A DNA stretch of 19,395 bases, from the NCBI GenBank assembly GCA_900755865.1, contig CAAEHZ010000201.1:1-19395 (forward strand), in the 5' to 3' direction. A model generated the notes under the pieces. That model saw nothing but the letters and a program-made list of their open reading frames with translations. It did no database searches and was not told where the DNA came from. Position 1 is the first letter of the stretch. The number at the start of each line of letters is the position of its first letter. Positions 1 to 7,191 of the stretch are shown here, piece after piece. The position numbers and the translations under genes were made by a program. This stretch comes from Lachnospiraceae bacterium. Lineage in GTDB: Bacteria; Bacillota; Clostridia; Lachnospirales; Lachnospiraceae.

Positions 1-228
1 ATCAGAAAACATATGTATCAACTCCTCCGGTTTCTTCCTGAATGTGATGATATCCTGATAATACGGCAGAAATTCCGGATACTGGTTTACAAACTGCACC
101 ATCTTTTCCGGATTGTCCTCCGTCAGGAATTTCAGCCATGCTTCCTGCTTTGTATTTATATTGTGGACTACGGATTGAAATGTGTCAAGTATACATTCTA
201 TCCTATAAGCATCCCCTGTTCCCCATTT
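1..228 (-). pseudogene. Remnant of Rpn-family PD-(D/E)XK nuclease/transposase, 5'-truncated, runs off left edge
   Basis: The minus strand is open for 76 codons from position 228 to the window edge, and an in-frame TAA at 229-231 closes it upstream. The translation contains AWLKFLTEDNPEKM, QYPEFLPYYQDI and KKPEELIHMFSD. This pattern (a tryptophan helix, YPEF, then a charged helix ending in MFS) resembles the C-terminal part of Rpn-type recombination-promoting nucleases common in gut Clostridia. No ATG, GTG or TTG lies at a sensible position and no ribosome binding site precedes it. The catalytic PD-(D/E)XK half is absent, so this is most likely a decayed 3' piece. The first few residues (KWGTGDAY) may not belong to the original protein. 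The family assignment is from memory of the motif pattern and is moderately sure. Confidence 0.55.
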
Positions 229-279
229 TTACCAATCATAAAATTTGAATTTTCAAATTTTCGGAATAATCAAAATAAT

Positions 280-326
280 TTTGTCGATTATTATATATTA
301 TAATTGACGTTTGTCGTATTTTGTCG
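280..326 (+). repeat. Three TTTGTCG direct repeats spaced 30 and 10 bp
   Basis: TTTGTCG begins at 280, 310 and 320, so the spacings are 30 and 10 bp, close to whole turns of DNA. Two copies lie in the spacer of the candidate promoter at 304-332. The arrangement suits an operator bound by a repressor on one DNA face. The first copy reads TGTCGAT, near the Spo0A box TGTCGAA, but the others do not. Confidence 0.4.
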
Positions 327-332
327 TATATT
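304..332 (+). promoter_or_regulatory. Near-consensus vegetative promoter pointing right, antisense to the NACHT gene
   Basis: TTGACG at 304-309 is followed by exactly 17 bases and TATATT at 327-332, which matches the housekeeping sigma pattern at 10 of 12 positions. The spacer contains two copies of TTTGTCG. The expected start is near 339. Downstream on this strand there is only the hairpin at 402-433, a T6 run at 450-455 and then the antisense of the NACHT gene. It could therefore drive a short RNA or an antisense transcript. No experimental support is visible. Confidence 0.4.
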
Positions 333-401
333 TATGCTATGCGATTCCGCAGTTCTTTCTGCTCCTCTTATGGGCATATCTTAACTTCTATATAATGTAT
401 G

Positions 402-433
402 GTGGGCAGGTCGCCTGATGCCTCCCTGCCCAC
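402..433 (-). terminator. Strong hairpin downstream of the NACHT gene
   Basis: GTGGGCAGG (402-410) pairs perfectly with CCTGCCCAC (425-433) around a 14-base loop. It starts 33 bases after the NACHT stop codon. On the minus strand no T-run follows, so it is not a classical intrinsic terminator there, and it may rather protect the 3' end of the mRNA. On the plus strand a T6 run lies 16 bases beyond the stem. Confidence 0.35.
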
Positions 434-465
434 TGTAACTGTCCTGTGCTTTTTTACAATACTCT

Positions 466-2388
466 TTACAATATTACTTCGCTTACTTTCAGCCACAGAG
501 AATCCTTGCTCACCGTAAGCTCTGTAAGCATTTTATTCATTCTTTCGGTTGCTCCGGGCGCAGGTTCATAGATTGCCTCCACAGCTCCGTTTTCCCTTAT
601 CTCTGTTACCAGCTTTTCTTCTTTGAGCATTACCAGGATATCCTGCCTCAGCTTTTTCCGGGCAGGGCCGCCCCGCCCTCTTAACAGCATACTTTCCCTG
701 TGTTCCCCGCCGGGCTGAATAAATATTTTCCGAATCATGGAAACAAGAATTTTCTGGGAAACAGACAATCTCGCCCGTTCCATCAACGGTGTCGCCATCG
801 CCAGCCTTTCAACCTGCTTTACCTCACATTCCTGTAGCTGGGGTGGTACGCCGTCAGGGGAAATTCCGTTTACCGTGGAAATATAGCAATTTCTGAATTT
901 CACACTGTCTGCCATCCTGCCGTCTGTCAAATCCATTCTTTCTATCATGGAATCCGAAATAATAAGATGTCTGATTTTCTTTCCTGCAAAGGAAAGGCTG
1001 GAAAAGTGTCCTCCGTCAACTGACATGTTCTGAAAATCCATCACTTCCACAGAGAACATGCTGACTGCCGCAACAATGTCTGAGGCAAGCACCTGATTTT
1101 TCCCCAGAGAAGCATTCCTCGCCAGATAAAGAAATGTTGCTTTCCCGTCTTCCTTCTTTTCTATGTATTCCGCCAGGATGCTCTGTCCTGTCTGATTTAA
1201 CGGATGCTTCCATTCCTTCTGAAATACCTCCGGTGTCCAGACCAAAGACAGTTGGATAATGCTCTCTGCCCGAAGTCCGTCCAGAATAAAACGGTCTGTA
1301 AACTGTCTGTCCGGCGAAGTTTCGCTGATTTTTCCCAGAGAAGGCAGACCCTGCAGCAGCTCTATCATTCCTGCATCCGGTGCAGCTCCCGTTGCTTTTG
1401 TGAAAGCCTCAGAAAAATCCGTCCGGGTAATCGGTCCGACTCCATCGACACAATCTCTCGTCATATCTGCCAGATAAAACAGCACTTCCTTTATAACTTC
1501 CGGGCTAAGTTCCGGATGCATACCAGCTTCCCTCTCACATATTTTTTCCAGCAGGGCATGCCAGAAGCTGCATATATTATCCAGAGAATGTTTCACAGAA
1601 CAGACATCCTCCCCGTATTCCTGCAGCAGCCGGATTGATAAAGGACTTCTTGGAAACCATACGGGAAGCAGCTCCAGTTTCTTATTTTCAGATATTTCCG
1701 GCATATTCCGGGAAACAAACTCCAACGCTTCCATTTCTGTAAATTCCGGATGACATTCCAACAGGACTGCCTGTTTTTCATCCAGTCCCAGACAGGACAG
1801 CATTTCTTCATCAGAATTAAAAAAATACTCCCTTCCGGTAATCAGGATGCCACCCTGCGCCCTGTCCACCATATCCCTTAGCGCCTGCACGGAATTCGCC
1901 CTGATATACCGCATGCTCTGCATATCTCTGTTCCATGACTTCTGTTCCATCTCATCAAAGCCATCCAGCAGGTACACAAAATGAGAGCTGTCAAAGCTTT
2001 TCAGCACTTTGTCCGCCTCTATCCCCAAATCCTCAAAATGTCTGGCAAGAATTTCCTGTGCCCGTTTTGCTCCACCATGCTCTCCTAAATTCACCGAAAT
2101 GACATAATGTGCCTGCGCTGCCCCTGACAGGATTTCAAAAACCTCCCTCACGCACCGGCTCTTCCCCGTTCCGGATGCTCCTTCCAGGATAACCTTCCCG
2201 CCCTTTTTCAGCAGTCCGGCAATATCCTCCACAGAAAGCTCTTTTCCATCCCTTTTGTTATGGTATGTCACCCGGACGTAATCTTCCTGCCCGGAACTGC
2301 CAAAGGGCTTCTGTCTGCGCATCGTCAGATAATTGTCATACGCAAAATATTCCCCCTTCAATACTTTTCCTTCAAAGTTCCGCCCCAT
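466..2388 (-). CDS. NACHT-type STAND P-loop ATPase, possible defence or signalling protein
   Basis: The start is placed at the sixth codon of the longest frame (2403), because AGGGAG lies 6 bases before that ATG; this gives 640 residues. Walker A is GASGTGKS at about 70-77. The hydrophobic Walker B is VYLLDGFDE at about 138-146, with the DGFDE form typical of NACHT proteins. ILITGRE at about 181-187 resembles the sensor strand. A helical region follows. Around 450-530 there are short strand-rich repeats (SLSFAG, LIISDS, VKFRNC) like a pentapeptide or leucine-rich solenoid, then a basic region that may be a winged helix. No transmembrane segment or known effector domain is seen in the ~70 residues before Walker A. 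NACHT/STAND proteins include bacterial anti-phage sensors, but this member's role is not shown. It lies just after the polysaccharide genes and has its own candidate promoter. Confidence 0.8.
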   Translation of the reverse strand: MGRNFEGKVLKGEYFAYDNYLTMRRQKPFGSSGQEDYVRVTYHNKRDGKELSVEDIAGLLKKGGKVILEGASGTGKSRCVREVFEILSGAAQAHYVISVNLGEHGGAKRAQEILARHFEDLGIEADKVLKSFDSSHFVYLLDGFDEMEQKSWNRDMQSMRYIRANSVQALRDMVDRAQGGILITGREYFFNSDEEMLSCLGLDEKQAVLLECHPEFTEMEALEFVSRNMPEISENKKLELLPVWFPRSPLSIRLLQEYGEDVCSVKHSLDNICSFWHALLEKICEREAGMHPELSPEVIKEVLFYLADMTRDCVDGVGPITRTDFSEAFTKATGAAPDAGMIELLQGLPSLGKISETSPDRQFTDRFILDGLRAESIIQLSLVWTPEVFQKEWKHPLNQTGQSILAEYIEKKEDGKATFLYLARNASLGKNQVLASDIVAAVSMFSVEVMDFQNMSVDGGHFSSLSFAGKKIRHLIISDSMIERMDLTDGRMADSVKFRNCYISTVNGISPDGVPPQLQECEVKQVERLAMATPLMERARLSVSQKILVSMIRKIFIQPGGEHRESMLLRGRGGPARKKLRQDILVMLKEEKLVTEIRENGAVEAIYEPAPGATERMNKMLTELTVSKDSLWLKVSEVIL

Positions 2389-2458
2389 CATACTCTCCCT
2401 CATTTTTGATTGCTTTATCCTGCCACAGTTTAGTCTATTATGATTGTCCTTAATTCTG

Positions 2459-2487
2459 ATAATATCACATTTATCTCAATCTGTCTA
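2459..2487 (-). promoter_or_regulatory. Candidate promoter of the NACHT gene
   Basis: Read on the minus strand, TAGACA (2487-2482), a 17-base spacer and TATTAT (2464-2459) match the vegetative pattern at 10 of 12 positions. The -35 box overlaps the stop region of the preceding glycosyltransferase gene, and the -10 box is about 70 bases before the NACHT start. This would let the ATPase be expressed independently of the polysaccharide operon. Confidence 0.4.
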
Positions 2488-3633
2488 TCTGATTTCCTCC
2501 AACATTCTTTTTCCACAGACATCCCAGTCCATGGGATGATAGGTTTTCAGTTTTTCCTTTAACTGCTGATACTTTTCTCTGTCCTCTTTATACTCCCGTA
2601 CTATCTCGCAAAGCTGCGCCGGATTATCCTGCTCAAACCACAGACAGTACTCCCCTGCCACCTCTCGCGAAACAGGAATATCTGCGGCAATAACCGGTGT
2701 TCCCCGGCAGATTCCCTCAATCAGAGGCAGTCCGAAGCCCTCCGTATAACTGCAGAACGCCAGAAATTCCGCATGCTGATACAGATATCCGATTGCCTTA
2801 TCGTTCAGCCCCTCCAGATGGAATACCCCTTTTCCAAAATCCGGGTGTGCATGCAGCTTCTCTGCAAAGGCTTCCATATTCCAGCCAAGATATCCCGCAA
2901 ATACAATGTTATAGCCCATCTGCTTTAAGCCCTGATTATATGCTTCCAGTAATAATTTATGATTCTTCCGGGGTTCCACGGTTCCTACCATCAAAATATA
3001 AGGTCCGTCCTGTACAACCTTCCGCAGTTCCTCCGAAACCTCTTCCTCTGCCACAGGCTTCCCCTTCCCGAAATTGGCGCCAAGAGGCACTACCTTACAT
3101 TCCGGCAAAGCCACCTGCATCCTGTCTGCCAGCTTCTGAAGCTCCGCAGTCGTCGCCGCCGCATTGACAATAATCTTATCCGCATATTGCAGATGCGCCC
3201 CGATATAATCCATAAAATTATAAACGCCCCTCTGCAGACAGTACTGGGGGTGCGTAATGGAAATAATATCGTAAATATGCGCAATAATTCCGGCTCCCTG
3301 CGCCTTGATTTTCGGCAAAAGCCAGCTTCTTTTCACTCTGCACATCCATGCCGCGTCCAAATCAAAGAAAATACAGTCTTTCCCGATTTCCTCCCAGGGC
3401 ACCTTTTGCGCCGTTATCATTTTATTTTTTACGCCCTTCCCTTTCAGGTAAAAATCACAGAATTTTTTATTATCAATTCTGTGATAAATATTCTCCCGGG
3501 CATTGTAGTGCAGAAGTACAATATTTTCTCCTCTGTCCTGTATCAGCCGTACCGCGATTTCTCTGGTAACACGCTGGATTCCCGTGACAAAGGTAGCCAG
3601 TGTAAGCACTGTAACATCAATATAGATTTTCAC
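2485..3633 (-). CDS. Family 4 glycosyltransferase (GT-B), last enzyme of the polysaccharide operon
   Basis: This 382-residue protein has the GT4 layout of two Rossmann-like halves. The C-terminal half has GTVEPRKNH at 217-225, a common phosphate-loop motif after the linker, and TEGFGLPLIEG with the E-x7-E pair (E298 and E306) that contacts the nucleotide-sugar donor. The N-terminal TFVTGIQRVTREI is the glycine-loop/acceptor region seen in mannosyl- or rhamnosyl-type GT4 enzymes. It probably transfers a hexose to the lipid-linked oligosaccharide at the cytosolic membrane face; donor and acceptor cannot be read from sequence. The start codon is GTG with AGGAGG 8 bases upstream, and it shares a GTGA overlap with the DUF4214-like gene before it, which indicates coupled translation. 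Confidence 0.88.
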   Translation of the reverse strand: MKIYIDVTVLTLATFVTGIQRVTREIAVRLIQDRGENIVLLHYNARENIYHRIDNKKFCDFYLKGKGVKNKMITAQKVPWEEIGKDCIFFDLDAAWMCRVKRSWLLPKIKAQGAGIIAHIYDIISITHPQYCLQRGVYNFMDYIGAHLQYADKIIVNAAATTAELQKLADRMQVALPECKVVPLGANFGKGKPVAEEEVSEELRKVVQDGPYILMVGTVEPRKNHKLLLEAYNQGLKQMGYNIVFAGYLGWNMEAFAEKLHAHPDFGKGVFHLEGLNDKAIGYLYQHAEFLAFCSYTEGFGLPLIEGICRGTPVIAADIPVSREVAGEYCLWFEQDNPAQLCEIVREYKEDREKYQQLKEKLKTYHPMDWDVCGKRMLEEIR

Positions 3634-4112
3634 AGAAATACCCTCCTGATGATTTTCTGTACCGGCTCCGGCAGCTTTTTCCCGAATTCCCGCAAAGAAG
3701 ATTTATCCGTCAGTCCGTACAACAGTCCCAGCATATGATATCGAAGTCCCTTTTTCTGTTCAAAATAGGGATTATTCGTCAGGCTGATATGGTTGATTGC
3801 CACAACACTGCTTCCGGTAATGCTCTGCAGTACTTCCCGCTGGAAAGTTTCCCTCGCCTCTGCCTCCCTCTGCTTCCAGAAAGCTGTCGTTCTCTCATCC
3901 GGCAGCCTTTTCAGTGCCCCGACATAAACCGCCTCCATAAAGCTGTCATTGGGAAGCTCCAGATATTTTCTGACATCCACCTCATCCGGGTCACTCCCAA
4001 CATCACATAAAAAGGTACTTTTCCGGTACTCCGGCACCTGCCCGGCAGCCTCCAGATTTTCCGCCACAAAATCATAAATCTTCCCATATATTTCCTGTTT
4101 TATTTCTTCCAA
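3630..4112 (-). CDS. Small DUF4214-like protein of unknown function
   Basis: This 160-residue protein starts at a TTG codon: no ATG or GTG is available in frame before the conserved part, and AGGAGG lies 10 bases upstream inside the end of the preceding gene. Residues 57-103 (SFMEAVYVGALKRLPDERTT, then a tryptophan and a helix ending near SITGSS) resemble the DUF4214 pattern of a helix pair with LxRxPD. It has no signal peptide or membrane segment and is rich in charged helix. It overlaps the upstream GT4 gene by 13 bases and the downstream GT4 gene by 4, so it is likely made with both and may be an accessory to one of them. DUF4214 domains have no settled biochemical role, and the match here is weak to moderate. 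Confidence 0.65.
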   Translation of the reverse strand: MEEIKQEIYGKIYDFVAENLEAAGQVPEYRKSTFLCDVGSDPDEVDVRKYLELPNDSFMEAVYVGALKRLPDERTTAFWKQREAEARETFQREVLQSITGSSVVAINHISLTNNPYFEQKKGLRYHMLGLLYGLTDKSSLREFGKKLPEPVQKIIRRVFL

Positions 4113-5233
4113 TCCCCGGCCACCTCCTCAAATAATTTCAGATACTGCCCTATCACGTTTTCCATCCTGTATGCTTCCATGGAAAATTCCCGGATTCTCT
4201 GCTCCGGAACCTGCGGTTTTTCCATGCTTACCTTTATTTTTTCCGCCCATTCCGCCGCATCCAGAGGCCTGTCCACATAGACAGCCCTTCCCTGGGTTAC
4301 TTCCTCCAGACAGGTTTCCCGGGTTGTAATGGTAATCTTTCCCCTTCCCATGGCTTCTATCACAGGCATCCCAAATCCCTCGAAAATACTTGGGAACAAA
4401 AACAGCCGACAATTTTCATACAGCAAATCCCTCTCTGCATCCGATACAAACCCGGTATCTATTACATTTTCCGTAATCTGCAGGCGGTTCAAAGCCTCCT
4501 GAAAGGCTTCCCTGTTTCCTCCCACTCCGCTGATAACAAGGCAATCCTCTTTCCCCTCCTTTTTCCGCAGGGCAATCGCCTGTAAAAGAGTATCCAGATT
4601 TTTATGGGGCAGCATGGAGCTGACACAATAAAAATAAGCCCCCGGCTGAATAGCATATTTCCCCTGTAAGGCTTCTGCTTCCAGACCCGATTGCTGTATC
4701 TTTACCGGAATATAAATTCTGCGCATCTTCTCCGCTGCCCTCGGATAATGCTTTTTCAAATCCTCCAGACAGTAATCTGATATGGTGACAATCCCCCCGG
4801 AGCTTCTGCTGTCATAGCGCCAGCTTCTTTTCAGGAAAAGCCGCCGCAATGTGCCGAAATACTGCGGATAGTGCATCGCCTGTATATCATGAATCATATT
4901 CACATAGGGAATTTTCCCGCTGCTCAAAGGCTTGCTGTACACCGGAATGTACATTAAATCAATCCCCTCTTTTTTCGCCCGCCTGTCCAAATGCAGATTT
5001 TCCCATAAAATTCTGACTGGCTGCCGTCTGGACTCCACAGGCATCACCAGAATTTTCATATTGGAATATGCCTCATATCCCCGAAAGCTTTCTACATTAT
5101 CCTCTGAGGCAAACAGCACATATTCATTTTTTGTGTCATAGCTTCCGAAGCCTTCCATCAGGTTTCTGATAAAGGATTCCGTCCCGCCGCAGATTCCCGG
5201 GCGCACCCATAACAAATCTATTCCAATTCTCAC
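4100..5233 (-). CDS. Family 4 glycosyltransferase (GT-B)
   Basis: A GTG start at 5233 is preferred, because GGAG lies 6 bases before it and the product begins MRIGIDLLWVRPG, typical of the family. The ATG at 5245 has no ribosome binding site. The product has 377 residues. The acceptor-side loop GICGGTESFIRNL is at about 14-26. SSMLPHKN lies near 205-212, and FEGFGMPVIEAMG carries the E-x7-E pair (about E285 and E293) for donor binding. It is an expected retaining sugar transferase acting on the undecaprenyl-linked glycan in the cytosol, with unknown sugar specificity. It lies 30 bases after the GT2 gene and overlaps the DUF4214-like gene. Confidence 0.88.
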   Translation of the reverse strand: MRIGIDLLWVRPGICGGTESFIRNLMEGFGSYDTKNEYVLFASEDNVESFRGYEAYSNMKILVMPVESRRQPVRILWENLHLDRRAKKEGIDLMYIPVYSKPLSSGKIPYVNMIHDIQAMHYPQYFGTLRRLFLKRSWRYDSRSSGGIVTISDYCLEDLKKHYPRAAEKMRRIYIPVKIQQSGLEAEALQGKYAIQPGAYFYCVSSMLPHKNLDTLLQAIALRKKEGKEDCLVISGVGGNREAFQEALNRLQITENVIDTGFVSDAERDLLYENCRLFLFPSIFEGFGMPVIEAMGRGKITITTRETCLEEVTQGRAVYVDRPLDAAEWAEKIKVSMEKPQVPEQRIREFSMEAYRMENVIGQYLKLFEEVAGDWKK

Positions 5234-5263
5234 ACTAATCTCCATTCCGCAAACGCTTTTATT

Positions 5264-6025
5264 TTATCCCAGAATCATTTTTACCGCCTCAATGGCAATA
5301 CATTCCAGAAGATACCACCTGCTGTAACCGTTGATTCTGTAGCAGAAAAGATATCTGTCCCGAATCCGGTCTGCTGCCTCCTTCAGGCTCTTATGGTTGC
5401 TGGCTCCGCCCATTCTGAAATCCGCCAACACCCTGTCCACAGCCACAACAGAAACACCTTCCCTCCGCATCTGCAGATAGCAGCCGTAATCATCATGAAT
5501 CCCCTTCTGCCGGAACGGGTACTTTTTATAAACCGCAGCCTTTACAAACATCGTGGGATGATTCCAGTCCCTTGAGGTCTGGATTCGGCGCAGCCTCGCC
5601 TTTTTTACAAAGCTGCTGCCATCCGCCCTGTGCAGACGGATATTTGCAAACATCAGCTCACAGCCTGTTTCTTCAAAGGTTTCCACCACCGTTTTCAGCG
5701 CATCCGGCTCGTACCAGTCATCACTGTTGATAATCCCGATAATTTCTCCCTCTGCCAGCCGGATTCCCTTGTTCATGGCATCATAGATTCCCCTGTCCGG
5801 CTCAGAAACAATCCGATAACAGATTCCCTTTTCTTCCATTTTTGCCCGGTAGCCCTCCGCCACCTCCACTGTTCTGTCCGAAGAGCTTCCGTCAATAATC
5901 AGATATTCTATTTGAAAGGGCTTTTCGGGCGCTGCCTGCTGTCCCAGCACGGATTCGATTGTCTTTGCAATGGTTTTTTCACTGTTATACGCCACCGTGA
6001 TAATGCTGATTTTCATTTCTTTCAT
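5264..6025 (-). CDS. Family 2 glycosyltransferase, WfgS/WcaA-like
   Basis: This 253-residue GT-A fold enzyme has KISIITVAYN at the N terminus, IIDGSSSDRT at 43-52 for nucleotide binding, SEPDRGIYDAMNKG at 74-87 and NSDDW at 100-104 supplying the metal-binding aspartates. The SEPDxGIYDAMNKG signature is typical of the WfgS-like subgroup in O-antigen and colanic-acid loci. It is soluble or peripheral with no clear transmembrane helix. The ATG overlaps the stop of the GT2-GtrA gene as ATGA. A second ATG at 6016 has AAGGA at a better distance (9 bases) and may be the true start, giving 250 residues. Substrate is unknown. Confidence 0.88.
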   Translation of the reverse strand: MKEMKISIITVAYNSEKTIAKTIESVLGQQAAPEKPFQIEYLIIDGSSSDRTVEVAEGYRAKMEEKGICYRIVSEPDRGIYDAMNKGIRLAEGEIIGIINSDDWYEPDALKTVVETFEETGCELMFANIRLHRADGSSFVKKARLRRIQTSRDWNHPTMFVKAAVYKKYPFRQKGIHDDYGCYLQMRREGVSVVAVDRVLADFRMGGASNHKSLKEAADRIRDRYLFCYRINGYSRWYLLECIAIEAVKMILG

Positions 6026-7119
6026 TTCCTTTTATTAAATACCCACACTCTCTGAATCTGATAGCTGGCAAAAAACAACACAAGATCCACAAATACCTTC
6101 AAACCGGAAGGCTCCCAGTTTAACAACTGAAACAGTCCGCTGACCAGTGCCCAGGAGCAAAGCATCTGGCACACGCACAGTATGTAGTAGCGTATGAGAG
6201 CTCCTGAGGTTTTTCCCTTTCCCTTGAAAACAAGAGAGCGGTTCATGGAAAAATTGAACAGGGAGGAGCAGATTCTTGCAAGTACCGTTCCGCCTAAAAT
6301 GCAAAGATTGGCTGGCAGGGACGAAAAAAGGGTCTTTGTCAGCAGAGTGAACAATCCGATATCCAGCAGAAAAGAAAGAATCCCGGACGCCGCGAAACCA
6401 AAAAAGCAGCCAAACAGCACTCTGTAAATACGCAGAGAATCCTTTACTGCATGGAAATGGGTAGCACGGTTACTGTCCACATAAATCGTCTGTATTTCCA
6501 CCTCTTTTATCTGCCACTTGCACCGCACAGCATCAATCAGCATCTTGATTTCATATTCAAACCGTTCTCCCTCCAGCCGCAGACATTCTGCCAGAAATCC
6601 GTATGGAATCCCCCTTAGACCCGTCTGGGTATCCCGAATCTTTTTTCCATATAAAAGAGCAAACACCGCTGTGGTAATATGATTTCCATATCTGCTTTTA
6701 AAAGGGGTATCTTTGGAAAAATTTCTTGTCCCCAGAATCAGGGCTTCCTCTTCCAGCAGGGCTTCTGCCACCCGCTTTGTGTCCTCCGGGCTGTGCTGTC
6801 CGTCTGCATCCACAGTGACCACGCCGGAGATTTCCTCCGGTTTGTATTCATTTAAAAGACAGGAAAATGCCGTTTTCAGTGCCCTTCCCTTTCCCTGATT
6901 TACCGCATGGCGCAGCAGCCTGATATCCGCCCCTGTCTCTTCTGCAAACTGAATTGCCTGTTCAAAGTATCCTCTGTTCTCCGCCTTGCTGCCATCATCC
7001 ACCAGCACAAACCGGGAAAATCCACAGCCGCACAGATTTTTTACAAGCTGAGGCATATTCTCATCCGGGTCCAGGGATGGAATTACCACTGCAATTTTTT
7101 TTAACATTTCCCCACTCAT
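6022..7119 (-). CDS. GT2 polyprenyl-phosphate sugar synthase fused to GtrA membrane domain
   Basis: Residues 1-230 of 365 are a dolichol-phosphate-mannose-synthase/GtrB-like GT2: VVIPSLDPDE, VLVDDGS at 38-44, NQGKGRALKTA at 74-84, VDADGQHSPED at 103-113 and TQTGLRG at 164-170. Residues ~235-365 form a GtrA domain with about four membrane helices, NFSMNRSLVF at 289-298 and the closing QRVWVF. The GT2 half would charge undecaprenyl phosphate with one hexose. GtrA proteins are thought to move that lipid across the membrane. The two are usually separate genes in phage and O-antigen Gtr clusters, but fusions are known. A start at codon 5 (7107) is possible. The gene follows a copy of the 60-bp hairpin repeat, which carries GGAAGGA upstream of it. 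Confidence 0.88.
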   Translation of the reverse strand: MSGEMLKKIAVVIPSLDPDENMPQLVKNLCGCGFSRFVLVDDGSKAENRGYFEQAIQFAEETGADIRLLRHAVNQGKGRALKTAFSCLLNEYKPEEISGVVTVDADGQHSPEDTKRVAEALLEEEALILGTRNFSKDTPFKSRYGNHITTAVFALLYGKKIRDTQTGLRGIPYGFLAECLRLEGERFEYEIKMLIDAVRCKWQIKEVEIQTIYVDSNRATHFHAVKDSLRIYRVLFGCFFGFAASGILSFLLDIGLFTLLTKTLFSSLPANLCILGGTVLARICSSLFNFSMNRSLVFKGKGKTSGALIRYYILCVCQMLCSWALVSGLFQLLNWEPSGLKVFVDLVLFFASYQIQRVWVFNKRK

Positions 7120-7131
7120 TTATCTAACCGT

Positions 7132-7191
7132 ATCCTTCCCGCAGATATCCGTTTATCGAAGAAATCGCGAACCGAATTTCAGATTCCGTTC
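7132..7191 (-). repeat. 60-bp intergenic hairpin repeat, copy 2
   Basis: On the minus strand this begins GAACGGAATCTGAAATTCGG and matches the element at 12976-13037 at 36 of the first 40 bases; likeness then continues more weakly through CTGCGG to AGGAT. The stem GAACGGAAT/ATTCGGTTC has one mismatch, and the stop codon of the SDR gene falls in its loop. The last residues of that protein (NGI) are therefore encoded by the repeat. There is no T-run, so it is not a plain terminator. Confidence 0.7.

Larger units (their letters stand above)
229..465. other. Non-coding, AT-rich spacer between NACHT gene and Rpn remnant
   Basis: No credible gene is seen on either strand. The stretch holds a 9-bp palindrome pair at 241-249/252-260 (AAATTTGAA / TTCAAATTT), three TTTGTCG repeats, a near-consensus promoter pointing right, and a strong hairpin at 402-433. 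Positions 232-340 are markedly richer in A+T than the operon. The stretch may be the edge of a lost mobile element or a small RNA locus. Confidence 0.6.

Noticed and set aside
13..303. Plus-strand open frame of 96 codons at the left edge
   Set aside because: The opposite strand gives a sensible Rpn-like protein over the same bases, while this frame gives aromatic-rich sequence without motifs.
280..326. CRISPR-like or replication iteron array
   Set aside because: The three TTTGTCG units are only 7 bases long, with unequal spacing and no spacers. No replication gene is near, so an operator reading is more sensible.
402..455. Classical rho-independent terminator on the plus strand
   Set aside because: The T6 run at 450-455 is 16 bases from the stem at 402-433, too far for the intrinsic mechanism.
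2959..3738. Plus-strand open frame of 259 codons
   Set aside because: It lies wholly antisense to the clear GT4 and DUF4214-like genes and shows no domain motifs.
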